Shown piece after piece: positions 33,525 through 41,885 of a DNA stretch of 64,000 nt. Numbering within the stretch: the stretch's first letter is position 1; every line of letters starts with the position of its first letter. A program made the translations under genes and the position numbers. Source of the DNA: Lysobacteraceae bacterium NML93-0399 (lineage in GTDB: Bacteria > Pseudomonadota > Gammaproteobacteria > Xanthomonadales > Xanthomonadaceae); NCBI GenBank assembly GCA_002307375.1, contig NTJI01000002.1, positions 1-64,000 on the forward strand. Reading direction: 5' to 3'. A model generated the notes under the pieces. The model was not told the DNA's origin. It worked only from the letters and a program-made list of their open reading frames with translations, and made no database searches.

Positions 33525-33788
33525 ATGGGCATGTTCGATTTCCTCAAACCGAAAAAGAACACCGCGTCGATCGCCAAGGACCGCCTGCGCATCATCGTCG
33601 CGCAGGAACGGACCAGCCGGGGCGCGCCCGACTATCTGCCGCTGCTGCAGCGCGAACTGCTGGAAGTGATCCGCAAGTACGTCAGCATCGACGTCGAGGC
33701 AGTCAAGGTGGATCTGGTCAAGGACGGCGACCACGACGTGCTCGACATCTCGGTCGCGCTGCCCGAAGAGCGTCAGGCCACCGCCTGA
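33525..33788 (+). CDS. minE: Cell division topological specificity factor MinE
   Basis: An 87-residue protein. The N-terminal membrane/MinD contact segment is [20 protein letters not shown], then LRIIVAQER (anti-MinCD helix) and the C-terminal dimerisation domain ([34 protein letters not shown]). Length and layout are normal. MinE stimulates MinD ATPase and restricts MinCD to the poles. A further gene of unknown function starts ten bases after it. Confidence 0.96.
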   Translation: MGMFDFLKPKKNTASIAKDRLRIIVAQERTSRGAPDYLPLLQRELLEVIRKYVSIDVEAVKVDLVKDGDHDVLDISVALPEERQATA

Positions 33789-33798
33789 CGTTCCCCTG

Positions 33799-34296
33799 AT
33801 GGACGCCCTTCGCAGCGCCGATGCGGTCGAGACCGGTGCGGAAGTGCTGTGCCTGGCCGACATCGGCTTCGACACGCCGGCCGCCCTGCTCTCCCGTTAT
33901 GGCCTGACCCTGCACCGTGTGCCCGACGGCGCCGAGATTCCCGGCAGCTACTGGGGCGCGCCCGAGGCCGGGATCATCGGCTGTGATGTCTATGCGTGCG
34001 CCGACACGCCGGTGCATTCGATGCTGCACGAGTCCTGTCACCTGATCGTGCTGCCGCCCGAGCGGCGCGCGGCCGTGCACACCGATGCGACCGATTCGGT
34101 CGAAGAAGAAGACGCGACCTGTTACCTGCAGATCGTGCTAGCCGACGCGCTGCCCGGCGTCGGCCGTGATCGCCTGATGGCGGACATGGACGCCTGGGGC
34201 TACACCTACCGGCTCGGCTCGACGCGTGCGTGGTTCGAGCAGGATGCCGAAGACGCGCGTGCCTGGCTCATCGCACGGAACCTGCTGCCTGTGTAG
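33799..34296 (+). CDS. Conserved hypothetical protein with HESCH motif, linked to minCDE
   Basis: A 165-residue soluble protein beginning ten bases after minE. It carries MLHESCHLIVLPPERR with H77, E78 and H81, an HExxH zinc-peptidase motif, followed by DATDSVEEEDATCYLQ, where an acidic residue could be a third metal ligand. Other Cys residues (C18, C62, C67, C80) are plentiful. I recognise this only as a conserved type near min genes in xanthomonads. Its TAG stop lies inside a palindromic repeat, so the last residues may have been set by repeat insertion. Confidence 0.72.
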   Translation: MDALRSADAVETGAEVLCLADIGFDTPAALLSRYGLTLHRVPDGAEIPGSYWGAPEAGIIGCDVYACADTPVHSMLHESCHLIVLPPERRAAVHTDATDSVEEEDATCYLQIVLADALPGVGRDRLMADMDAWGYTYRLGSTRAWFEQDAEDARAWLIARNLLPV

Positions 34297-34361
34297 GAGC
34301 GGCCCATGGCCGCGAATGGCTTCACCGGCAACACCCATCGCGACCATGGGCCGCTGCTACA
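34292..34361. repeat. GTAGGAGCG palindromic repeat, CCATGG variant
   Basis: The left arm TGTAGGAGCGGCCCATGG (from 34292) pairs imperfectly with the right arm CCATGGGCCGCTGCTACA (to 34361). The outer bases match the repeats at 26 kb, but the inner sequence is different. The TAG stop codon of the preceding gene is part of the left arm. Confidence 0.82.
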
Positions 34362-34427
34362 GGAATGCTCCGCTCTCGACTCACTTGCGAGCGCGTAATC
34401 GCCGCACTAGCCTCCCGGTTCCCTGAA

Positions 34428-36479
34428 ATGACCGGAAAGCTGTCCGTGAACAAGCCTCATTCCACCCTGCTCGCCCTGGCCGTCGCCGCGAGCCTGACGC
34501 TGGCCGGTTGCACCCGCTCCGAATCGCCCGATGCCGCAACGCCTGCGGCCGGCATCGAAGCGCCGGCCGGCGAAACCGCCGACCAGTTCATCGCCCGCGT
34601 CAATGACGAAGCCCGTGCGCTGATGCCGGAGCTGACCGCCTCGCAGTGGCTGTCGGCGACCTACATCAACGACGACAGCCAGCTGCTAGCGGCGAAGTAC
34701 AACGAGCGCTATCTGGCCCAGCTCAACAGCTGGATCGAACAGTCGCGCAGGTTCGAGGGTCAGGAGATGTCGCCCGAAACCGCGCGTGCGATCAACCTGC
34801 TCAAGCTCGGCGCGTCGATGCCACCGCCGCGCAATCCCGAGCACCTCGCCGAACTCACGAAGATCGCGTCGAAGATGGAAGGCACCTACGGCGCCGGCCA
34901 GTACTGCACCGGCGAAGGCGAGGCCCGCAGCTGCCGCCAGCTCGGTCAGCTCGAAGACGTGCTGCGCAACAGCCGCGACTATGACGCCCAGCTCGACGCG
35001 TGGCAGGGCTGGCACACGATCGCCCAGCCGATGCGCGGCGATTACACGCGCTTCGTCGAACTCGTGAACGAAGGCGCGCGCGATCTCGGCTTTGCCGATG
35101 CCGGTGAAGCCTGGCGCTCGGGCTACGACATGCCGCCGGCCGAACTCGCCGCCGAAACCGACCGCCTGTGGAACCAGGTCAAGCCGCTCTACGAGCAGCT
35201 GCACTGCTACACGCGGACGCGTCTGGAAGCGCGTTATCCCGGCCGCGGCACCGTCGACGGTGGCCTGTTGCCTGCGCACCTGATGGGCAACATGTGGCAG
35301 CAGGACTGGGGCAACCTCTGGGACGTGCTGCAGCCCTACCCCAACGCCGGCGATCTCGACATCACCGGCGCGCTGGAGAAGAACTATCAGGCGCTGCTCA
35401 ACGAACGCATGGTCAAGGAGAACGCGCTGATCGATTCGGACCGCCGCGCCGACATCGCCCAGGCCGCGCTGACCGAAAACGCCAAGCGCATGAACCAGCG
35501 CGCCGAGGACTTCTACACCTCGCTGGGAATGCCCAAGCTGCCCGAGAGCTTCTGGACCAAGACGCAGTTCGTGAAGCCGCGCGACCGCGACGTCGTCTGC
35601 CACGCCAGCGCCTGGGACATGGGCGCAAAGATCGACGGCCAGCCCGACGTGCGCACCAAGATGTGCACCAGGCCGAACGAGGAAGACTTCACGACGATCT
35701 ACCACGAACTCGGCCACGTCTATTACTACCTGGCCTACAACGACCGCCCGCCGCTGTTCCAGACCGGTGCGCACGACGGCTTCCACGAGGCGATCGGCGA
35801 CACCATCGTGCTGTCGATGACGCCGCAGTACCTGCAGTCGATCGGCCTGGTCGGCGAGCAGCAGCAGTCGCGCGAATCGCTGGTCAATTCGCAGATGCGC
35901 ATGGCCCTGGCGAAGGTGTCGTTCCTGCCGTTCGGCCTGATGATCGACCGCTGGCGCTGGGGCGTGTTCGACGGTTCGATCACGCCGGAGAACTACAACA
36001 GCGCGTGGTGGTCGTTGAAGGCGCAGTACCAGGGCGTCGCCCCGGCCACGCCGCGCGGCGAGGAGTTCTTCGACGCGGGCGCCAAGTATCACGTGCCGGG
36101 CAATACGCCCTACACGCGCTACTTCCTCTCGCACGTGCTGCAGTTCCAGTTCTACAAGGCGCTGTGCGACGCATCCGGCTACACCGGCCCGCTGAACCAG
36201 TGCAGCTTCTACGGCAACAAGGCGGCCGGCGAGAAGTTCTGGGCGATGCTCGAGAAGGGCAACAGCCAGCCGTGGCAGCAGACGCTCAAGGAACTCACCG
36301 GCGGCGAGCAGATGGACGCCGCGCCCGTGCTCGAGTACTTCGCGCCGCTGCAGGAATGGTTGACCCAGCAGAACGAAGGCAAGACCTGCGGCTGGACCGC
36401 ACCGGCGGCTGCGCAGTCGCCTGCGCCTGCAGCCGCTCCGGCCGCGCAGCCTGCGGCGGAGAAGCCTGCGCAGGGTTGA
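34428..36479 (+). CDS. M2-family peptidyl-dipeptidase (bacterial ACE homologue), lipoprotein
   Basis: A 683-residue zinc dipeptidyl carboxypeptidase homologous to angiotensin-converting enzyme. The signal peptide ends with a lipobox (LTLAGC), so it is probably an envelope lipoprotein. The zinc site is H426-E427-L-G-H430 with the third ligand E454 exactly 24 residues later (GFHEAIGD), as in ACE. Chloride- and substrate-site segments such as RWRWGVFDGSI and PYTRYFLSHVLQFQFY are conserved. A Pro/Ala-rich tail follows residue about 655. Such enzymes are characterised in Xanthomonas. It removes C-terminal dipeptides from oligopeptides. GTG 34446 is an alternative start. Confidence 0.94.
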   Translation: MTGKLSVNKPHSTLLALAVAASLTLAGCTRSESPDAATPAAGIEAPAGETADQFIARVNDEARALMPELTASQWLSATYINDDSQLLAAKYNERYLAQLNSWIEQSRRFEGQEMSPETARAINLLKLGASMPPPRNPEHLAELTKIASKMEGTYGAGQYCTGEGEARSCRQLGQLEDVLRNSRDYDAQLDAWQGWHTIAQPMRGDYTRFVELVNEGARDLGFADAGEAWRSGYDMPPAELAAETDRLWNQVKPLYEQLHCYTRTRLEARYPGRGTVDGGLLPAHLMGNMWQQDWGNLWDVLQPYPNAGDLDITGALEKNYQALLNERMVKENALIDSDRRADIAQAALTENAKRMNQRAEDFYTSLGMPKLPESFWTKTQFVKPRDRDVVCHASAWDMGAKIDGQPDVRTKMCTRPNEEDFTTIYHELGHVYYYLAYNDRPPLFQTGAHDGFHEAIGDTIVLSMTPQYLQSIGLVGEQQQSRESLVNSQMRMALAKVSFLPFGLMIDRWRWGVFDGSITPENYNSAWWSLKAQYQGVAPATPRGEEFFDAGAKYHVPGNTPYTRYFLSHVLQFQFYKALCDASGYTGPLNQCSFYGNKAAGEKFWAMLEKGNSQPWQQTLKELTGGEQMDAAPVLEYFAPLQEWLTQQNEGKTCGWTAPAAAQSPAPAAAPAAQPAAEKPAQG

Positions 36480-36504
36480 TGTTTCCTGCGTTCGAAGAAA
36501 GAAG

Positions 36505-36530
36505 GGCCGGCATTGCCGGCCTTTCTTTTT
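36505..36530 (+). terminator. Rho-independent terminator of the M2 peptidase gene
   Basis: GGCCGGC (36505-36511) pairs with GCCGGCC (36515-36521) over ATT, followed by TTTCTTTTT. It lies 25 bases after the stop. Confidence 0.92.
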
Positions 36531-36611
36531 CTTGAGCACCCAGTCTTGCGAGTACAGCCTCTCTACTCCGGACACAGAGCGGCCTACCGGCCAGTAGCCG
36601 CTTCTCCCTCG

Positions 36612-36656
36612 GTCAGGGCTTCCTGCCCTGACTCGGGCTCGCGCCATCCATGGCGC
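36612..36656 (-). repeat. Two-hairpin repeat element, left copy
   Basis: GTCAGGGC/GCCCTGAC (36612-36632) is followed after eight bases by GCGCCAT-CC-ATGGCGC (36641-36656). Read on the minus strand, the order and the linking CGAGTCAG and CTGACCGAG sequences match the right copy at 36.9 kb. Confidence 0.65.
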
Positions 36657-36907
36657 GCTTGGCGCGGCCACTGCCCGCCAGTCCGCTTCTCCTTCCTGTC
36701 CGATCACGACTTCTAGGAAAAGTCGCGCGACTACATCTGCGCAAAGATCAGAATGGATTCGGGCTTGACCAGACATGCGTCTGTGAAACCGCTGGAATGA
36801 CGGGGCAGCGACGCCGCGGTCTGTCGCTGGACGCGACAGGAACTGCTCCAGTCGAAGACAGAGAAAATACAGAACGCGCGCGGGACTTCAGCCGGGTGCT
36901 GCGGAGA

Positions 36908-36955
36908 GCGGGCCATGGATGGCCCGCGGCGGCGAGTCAGCCATGGATGGCTGAC
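36908..36955 (+). repeat. Two-hairpin repeat element, right copy
   Basis: GCGGGCCAT-GG-ATGGCCCGC (36908-36927) is followed after eight bases by GTCAGCCAT-GG-ATGGCTGAC (36936-36955). Both are perfect 9-bp stems around a GG dinucleotide, and CGAG follows. It is inverted relative to the left copy. Confidence 0.65.
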
Positions 36956-37067
36956 CGAGCCGAGGAGCAGTACCCGGATGGAGTCACGCTGCATCCGAAG
37001 TCAGGGGGCTTCACTGGCGAAGCTTGCTACATGAAAGCTTCAGAGCAGGTTCCCTGCAGCGAGCCAA

Positions 37068-38321
37068 CTACATTTGATCCGTCGGCTCCATCGCCGCCGC
37101 GTTCTTCGGACATGCCGGCGCGCGCGGGGTGCGCGCGAGTTCCCAGCGCCAAAACACCCAGCCCAGGAGCATGAAACCGGCCGAGGCCGCAGCCAGCAGC
37201 AGCGGCTGGTGGCTGACCAGCGGCGACAGCAGTCCGGCGACCACCGCGTTGAGCACCAGACCGGTGAAGGCCTGCAACGACGAAGCCGAGCCGCGCTGGC
37301 GCGGGTACATGTCGAGAATCGCGAGTGTGAGGATGGGAAATGTCAGCGCGATGCCGAAGGAATTGAGCATCGCCGGCATCACCGCCCACGGGATCGCGGG
37401 CTGATCGACGAGCAGGTTGTAGACCACGTTCGCCGCCACCGCCACGCCGCTGCAGGCAAAGCCGATGTTCGCCAGCCGCGTGCCGGTGATGCGACCGGCC
37501 GCGCGGCCCGACATCCACGAGCCGAGCATCATTCCGGTGATCATCGGCACGAAGAACCAGCCGAACTGACGTTCGTTGAGGCCCAGCACATCGACGACGA
37601 ACACCGGCGTGGAGGCGATGTACAGGAACAGCGCGGAGAAGTTGAAGGCACCGGCCGCGGCAATGCGCTGGAAGCGGCGGTTGGCGACGATCGCCACGTA
37701 GTCGCGCAGCAGCCGGCGCGGCGCGAGCGAGATGCGGTGCTCGCGCGGATGCGTCTCCGGCAGCCAGGCCCACACCACCACCAGCAACACCAGCGAGAAC
37801 GCGACCAGAAACCAGAAGATCAACGGCCAGCGGCCGAAGCCGAGCAGCCAGCCGCCGATGATCGGTGCGATCGCCGGCGCGATGCTGAAGATCATCATGA
37901 CCTGGCTCATCAGCCGCTGTGCGTCATCGCCCTGCAGCACGTCGCGGATCACCGCCCGCCCCACGATCAGCCCCACACCGGCCGACAGCCCCTGCAATGC
38001 GCGGAACGCCAGCAGCGTGCCCAGGTCGGTCGACAGCGCGCAGCCCACCGAGGCAAGCACGAACACCGCCAGGCCACCGAGAATCACCGCGCGCCGGCCG
38101 ATCGCATCCGACAGCGGCCCGTGCACGATGCTCATCAGTGCATAGGCGATCAGATAGACCGCGATGGTCTGCTGGATCGCCGCCGGCTCCGCGGCCAGAT
38201 CGGTGCTCATCGCCGGGAACGCGGGGAAGATCGTGTCGATCGAGAACGGACCGAACATCGCCAGCCCGGCCAGCAACAGGGCGAGCGTGCGGATCGAGGG
38301 CATGCGCGGCTGTCGCATCAC
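37068..38321 (-). CDS. Bcr/CflA-family MFS drug efflux transporter
   Basis: A 417-residue major facilitator protein with 12 predicted spans. Motif A-like [16 protein letters not shown] (about 68-83) and the DHA1-type motif near [11 protein letters not shown] (about 120-130) place it in the Bcr/CflA subgroup of drug:H+ antiporters. [13 protein letters not shown] in span 1 is the usual Bcr signature region. Substrate unknown. The C-terminal tail is short and proline-rich. It is divergent from gcvP, and the glycine riboswitch sits between them. M7 is a possible alternative start. Confidence 0.9.
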   Translation of the reverse strand: MMRQPRMPSIRTLALLLAGLAMFGPFSIDTIFPAFPAMSTDLAAEPAAIQQTIAVYLIAYALMSIVHGPLSDAIGRRAVILGGLAVFVLASVGCALSTDLGTLLAFRALQGLSAGVGLIVGRAVIRDVLQGDDAQRLMSQVMMIFSIAPAIAPIIGGWLLGFGRWPLIFWFLVAFSLVLLVVVWAWLPETHPREHRISLAPRRLLRDYVAIVANRRFQRIAAAGAFNFSALFLYIASTPVFVVDVLGLNERQFGWFFVPMITGMMLGSWMSGRAAGRITGTRLANIGFACSGVAVAANVVYNLLVDQPAIPWAVMPAMLNSFGIALTFPILTLAILDMYPRQRGSASSLQAFTGLVLNAVVAGLLSPLVSHQPLLLAAASAGFMLLGWVFWRWELARTPRAPACPKNAAAMEPTDQM

Positions 38322-38516
38322 GCGCCGACTCGCACAGGCATCGCGGCGGCGGGATCGAAATTCATGGGCATGGCTGTCTCGGGGGCGTTCCGGGGGGCGG
38401 GCGGCGTGCAGCGCGCGCCAGGCGGGGCGCCATCATAGGCGCGGCGGCGACATCGCCCCGGCAACGGCGCGTTCCGCGTCCGGGGACTGGCGCGGACGGC
38501 GCGGACGGTGGCCGGA

Positions 38517-38522
38517 TATACT
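38517..38522 (+). promoter_or_regulatory. -10 element TATACT for the glycine riboswitch-gcvP transcript
   Basis: TATACT ends 11 bases before the P1 stem of the first aptamer. The -35 region is not well conserved. Confidence 0.55.
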
Positions 38523-38533
38523 GCGCCGCGTAT

Positions 38534-38714
38534 GCAGTGGGAGAAGCCGGGTTCGCGTGGATGCCGGCTGCCGTAGGCGCAACCGCCCGGAATCGCTCAG
38601 GCCCCGTACCGCTGCAACGGCAACACTCTGGAGAGACCGGACCGCCTGTGGCGCACCCGGCGCCGAAGGGGCACGAAGCATCCGCTTCCAAACTCTCAGG
38701 CAAAAGGACAGAGG
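38534..38714 (+). promoter_or_regulatory. Tandem glycine riboswitch
   Basis: Two consecutive glycine aptamers are recognisable. Aptamer 1 spans about 38534-38615, with P1 GCAGTGG/CCGCTGC, GGGAGAAG, GCCGTAGGCGCAACCGCC and CGCTCAGGCCCCGTACCGC. Aptamer 2 spans about 38626-38713, with P1 CTCTG/CAGAG, GGAGAGACC, CGCCGAAGGGGCA and the near-invariant CTCTCAGGCAAAAGGACAGA. The linker is about ten bases. Glycine binding normally turns on the downstream glycine-cleavage gene. The expression platform would lie in 38714-38815, just before gcvP; I see no strong T-run terminator there, so control may be at translation. Confidence 0.92.
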
Positions 38715-38815
38715 GGCATGCGGAAGACCGGCGGTCTTCGGCCATCGTCGTTCCAGCGGACGACGCAGGCAGACGCCGGCGATCCCAGCCCCCGTCGACT
38801 ATCCGGATGCCTGCC

Positions 38816-41746
38816 ATGACCGCTTCCACCCTGCGCGACCTCGAACACGCCTCGGCCTTCGTCGAGCGCCACATCGGCCCGAACGACGCCGAGATCGCCC
38901 ACATGCTCGAAGTCGTCGGGCACGACTCGCTCGATGCGATGACCGATGCGATCGTGCCGGGCAAGATCGCCTCGCGCAGCCCGCTCGCGCTGCCCGATGC
39001 GATGACCGAAGTGGACGCGCTGGCGAAGATCCGCGCCGTCGCCAGACAGAACACCGTCCTGCGCAGCGTCATCGGCCAGGGCTATTACGGCACGCACACG
39101 CCGAACGTCATCCTGCGCAACATCCTCGAGAATCCGGCCTGGTACACGGCCTACACGCCCTACCAGGCGGAAATCTCGCAGGGCCGCATGGAAGCGCTGA
39201 TCAACTTCCAGACCATGGTCACCGACCTGACCGGCATGGACATCGCGAATGCCTCGCTGCTCGACGAGGCGACTGCTGCGGCCGAGGCGATGACGCTGGC
39301 CAAGCGTTCTGCCAAGTCGAAGTCCAACGTGTTCTTCGTCGCCGACGACGTGCATCCGCAGACGCTCGACGTGCTGCGTACCCGCGCCGACGGCCTCGGC
39401 ATCGAACTGCAGGTCGGCCCGGCCGAAGATGCGAAGGATGCCGAGACCTACGGCGTGCTGTTGCAGTATCCCAACACCTTCGGTCGCATCGGTGACCACG
39501 CCGCTGTCGCCGAGGCCGTGCACGCGCGCGGCGGCATCGTCGCGGTCGCGACCGACCTGCTGGCGCTGACCCTGATCCAGGCGCCGGGCGTGTGGGGCGC
39601 CGACATCGTCGTCGGCAACTCGCAGCGCTTCGGTGTGCCGTTCGGCTTCGGTGGCCCGCACGCCGGCTTCATGGCCTGCCGCGACGCCTACAAGCGCTCG
39701 ATGCCGGGCCGCCTGATCGGCGTGTCGGTCGACGCGGCCGGCAACCAGGCCTATCGCCTCACCCTGCAGACCCGCGAGCAGCACATCCGTCGCGAGAAGG
39801 CGACGTCCAACATCTGCACCGCGCAGGTTCTGCTGGCGGTGATGGCGTCGATGTACGCCGTCTACCACGGCCCCGACGGCCTGACCCGCATCGCGCGTCG
39901 CACGCATCGCTTCGCGTCGATCCTCGCCGCCGCGCTGGGCAAGGCCGGCGTCGCTGTCGGCGATGCGTTCTTCGACACGTTGCACATCACCGATGTCGAC
40001 GCCGATGCCCTGCACGCCAAGGCACGCGAAGCCGGTTTCAACCTGCGCGCGATCGACGGCAACTCGGTCGGCATCAGCCTCGACGAAACCACGACCCGTG
40101 ACGAGGTCGTCGCGCTGGCGAAGCTGTTCGGCGATGCGCAGGACAGCGCGAGTGCCGCGGGAGGCAGGATGCCGGGAGCGGCCGCCGAGATCGACATCGA
40201 GGCGCTCGACGCTGCGACCGACGACGCACTGCCGACGTCGCTCGCGCGCGACACCAAGTTCCTGACCCACCCGGTGTTCAACACCCACCACAGCGAGCAC
40301 GAACTGCTGCGCTACATGCGCATGCTGGCCGATCGCGATCTGGCGATGGACCGCACGATGATTCCGCTGGGGTCGTGCACGATGAAGCTCAACGCGACCG
40401 CCGAAATGATTCCGGTCACGTGGCCCGAGTTCGCCAACATCCACCCGCTGGCGCCGGCTGACCAGACCGCGGGTTACACCGAACTGATCGACGGGCTGGA
40501 GAAGATGCTGGTCGAGATCACCGGCTACGACGCGGTAAGCTTCCAGCCGAACTCCGGCGCCCAGGGCGAATTCGCCGGCCTGCTCGCGATCCGCGCCTAT
40601 CAGCAGGCGCAGGGCCAGGGCCATCGCGACATCTGCCTGATTCCCGAATCGGCGCACGGCACCAATCCGGCGTCGGCGCAGATGGTCGGCATGACCGTGG
40701 TCGTGACCCGTTGCGACAAGGACGGCAACGTCGACGTCGACGACATCCGCGCCAAGGCCGAGAAATATTCCGATCGCCTGGCCGCGATCATGATCACCTA
40801 CCCGTCCACGCACGGCGTGTTCGAGGAAGACGTGGTAGCGATCTGCGACATCGTCCATCAGCACGGCGGCCAGGTGTACACCGACGGCGCCAACATGAAC
40901 GCCCTCGTCGGCGTGGCCAAGCCGGGCAAGTGGGGCTCGGACGTCAGCCATCTGAACCTGCACAAGACTTTCTGCATTCCGCACGGCGGCGGCGGTCCGG
41001 GTGTGGGCCCGTGCGCGGTCAAGTCGCATCTGGCGCCCTACCTGCCGCGCGCGCTCGGCGGCGACGGTGCGGTCGGCATGGTCTCGGCGGCGACGCACGG
41101 CTCGGCCTCGATCCTGCCGATCAGCTGGATGTACATCGCGATGATGGGTGCCGAGGGCCTGCGCCGCGCTACCCAGGTCGCGCTGCTCAATGCGAACTAC
41201 GTCGCCAGGCGCCTGGCGCCGCACTATCCGACGCTCTACACCGGCCGCAACGACCTGGTCGCGCACGAGTGCATCCTCGATCTGCGCCCGATCAAGGACG
41301 CCACCGGGATCAGCGCCGAGGACGTGGCCAAGCGCCTGATCGACTTCGGCTTCCACGCGCCGACGCTGAGCTTCCCGGTCAGCGGCACGCTGATGGTCGA
41401 GCCGACCGAGAGCGAGTCGCTGCACGAACTCGACCGCTTCATCGACGCGATGATCCAGATCCGCGACGAGATCCGCGCGATCGAGGACGGCCGTCTGGAC
41501 CGCGAGGACAACCCGCTCAAGCACGCGCCGCACACCGCGATGCAGGTCACCGCCAGCGAGTGGACCCACAGCTATCCGCGCGAACTGGCGGCATTCCCGC
41601 TGGAAACGCTGCGCCACACCAAGTACTGGCCGCCGGTCGCGCGCGTCGACAACGTGCACGGCGACAAGAACGTGTTCTGCAGCTGCATTCCGGTCGGTTC
41701 GGCCGAGGACGAGCCGGAAGCCTTCAGCGAGCCCGACGTCGTCTGA
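38816..41746 (+). CDS. gcvP: Glycine dehydrogenase (decarboxylating), P protein
   Basis: A 976-residue homodimer-type P protein with both halves fused. The N-terminal half starts [19 protein letters not shown]. The C-terminal half holds the PLP lysine K717 in [17 protein letters not shown]. It decarboxylates glycine and transfers the aminomethyl group to lipoyl-GcvH. The chosen start is ATG 38816 ([11 protein letters not shown]); ATG 38807 is an alternative. gcvT and gcvH are not adjacent, so this gene is regulated alone through the glycine riboswitch directly upstream. An insertion around residue 445-460 ([15 protein letters not shown]) varies from the usual length. Confidence 0.96.
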   Translation: MTASTLRDLEHASAFVERHIGPNDAEIAHMLEVVGHDSLDAMTDAIVPGKIASRSPLALPDAMTEVDALAKIRAVARQNTVLRSVIGQGYYGTHTPNVILRNILENPAWYTAYTPYQAEISQGRMEALINFQTMVTDLTGMDIANASLLDEATAAAEAMTLAKRSAKSKSNVFFVADDVHPQTLDVLRTRADGLGIELQVGPAEDAKDAETYGVLLQYPNTFGRIGDHAAVAEAVHARGGIVAVATDLLALTLIQAPGVWGADIVVGNSQRFGVPFGFGGPHAGFMACRDAYKRSMPGRLIGVSVDAAGNQAYRLTLQTREQHIRREKATSNICTAQVLLAVMASMYAVYHGPDGLTRIARRTHRFASILAAALGKAGVAVGDAFFDTLHITDVDADALHAKAREAGFNLRAIDGNSVGISLDETTTRDEVVALAKLFGDAQDSASAAGGRMPGAAAEIDIEALDAATDDALPTSLARDTKFLTHPVFNTHHSEHELLRYMRMLADRDLAMDRTMIPLGSCTMKLNATAEMIPVTWPEFANIHPLAPADQTAGYTELIDGLEKMLVEITGYDAVSFQPNSGAQGEFAGLLAIRAYQQAQGQGHRDICLIPESAHGTNPASAQMVGMTVVVTRCDKDGNVDVDDIRAKAEKYSDRLAAIMITYPSTHGVFEEDVVAICDIVHQHGGQVYTDGANMNALVGVAKPGKWGSDVSHLNLHKTFCIPHGGGGPGVGPCAVKSHLAPYLPRALGGDGAVGMVSAATHGSASILPISWMYIAMMGAEGLRRATQVALLNANYVARRLAPHYPTLYTGRNDLVAHECILDLRPIKDATGISAEDVAKRLIDFGFHAPTLSFPVSGTLMVEPTESESLHELDRFIDAMIQIRDEIRAIEDGRLDREDNPLKHAPHTAMQVTASEWTHSYPRELAAFPLETLRHTKYWPPVARVDNVHGDKNVFCSCIPVGSAEDEPEAFSEPDVV

Positions 41747-41751
41747 TCGCC

Positions 41752-41774
41752 GGCGCCGCGCGATAGGCGGCGCC
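41752..41774 (+). terminator. Hairpin after gcvP
   Basis: GGCGCCGC (41752-41759) and GCGGCGCC (41767-41774) pair over a 7-base loop, five bases after the stop codon. No T run follows. Confidence 0.35.
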
Positions 41775-41885
41775 GCACTGTGCATGCCACGTTCCACGTG
41801 CCGCGTCACATCCTGACGCGGCCGCGCATCGAGGCTCGACGCGTACGCGCGTCGTTCATGTCGTAAGGCCCTGCAGTCGCCGCGT

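Larger units (their letters stand above)
36535..37067. other. Intergenic region with inverted hairpin elements, no gene supported
   Basis: Between the M2 peptidase terminator and the 3' end of the minus-strand transporter lie over 500 bases without a convincing gene. Open frames here code for low-complexity peptides derived from the hairpins. The middle part (36660-36900) is less GC-rich than the surroundings. The only structure is the pair of two-hairpin elements listed separately, in opposite orientation at each end. Confidence 0.6.

Noticed and set aside
36731..36994. Minus-strand open frame of 87 codons
   Set aside because: Much of it is encoded by the right hairpin element, and it has no domain or ribosome site.
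36535..37067. Genomic island or insertion sequence
   Set aside because: No transposase, terminal repeats with target duplication, or tRNA-linked attachment site is visible; only small hairpin elements.
36650..37174. Plus-strand open frame of 174 codons in the 36.5-37.1 kb gap
   Set aside because: Runs through the hairpin elements and into the antisense of the transporter. Peptide is low complexity with no Shine-Dalgarno sequence.
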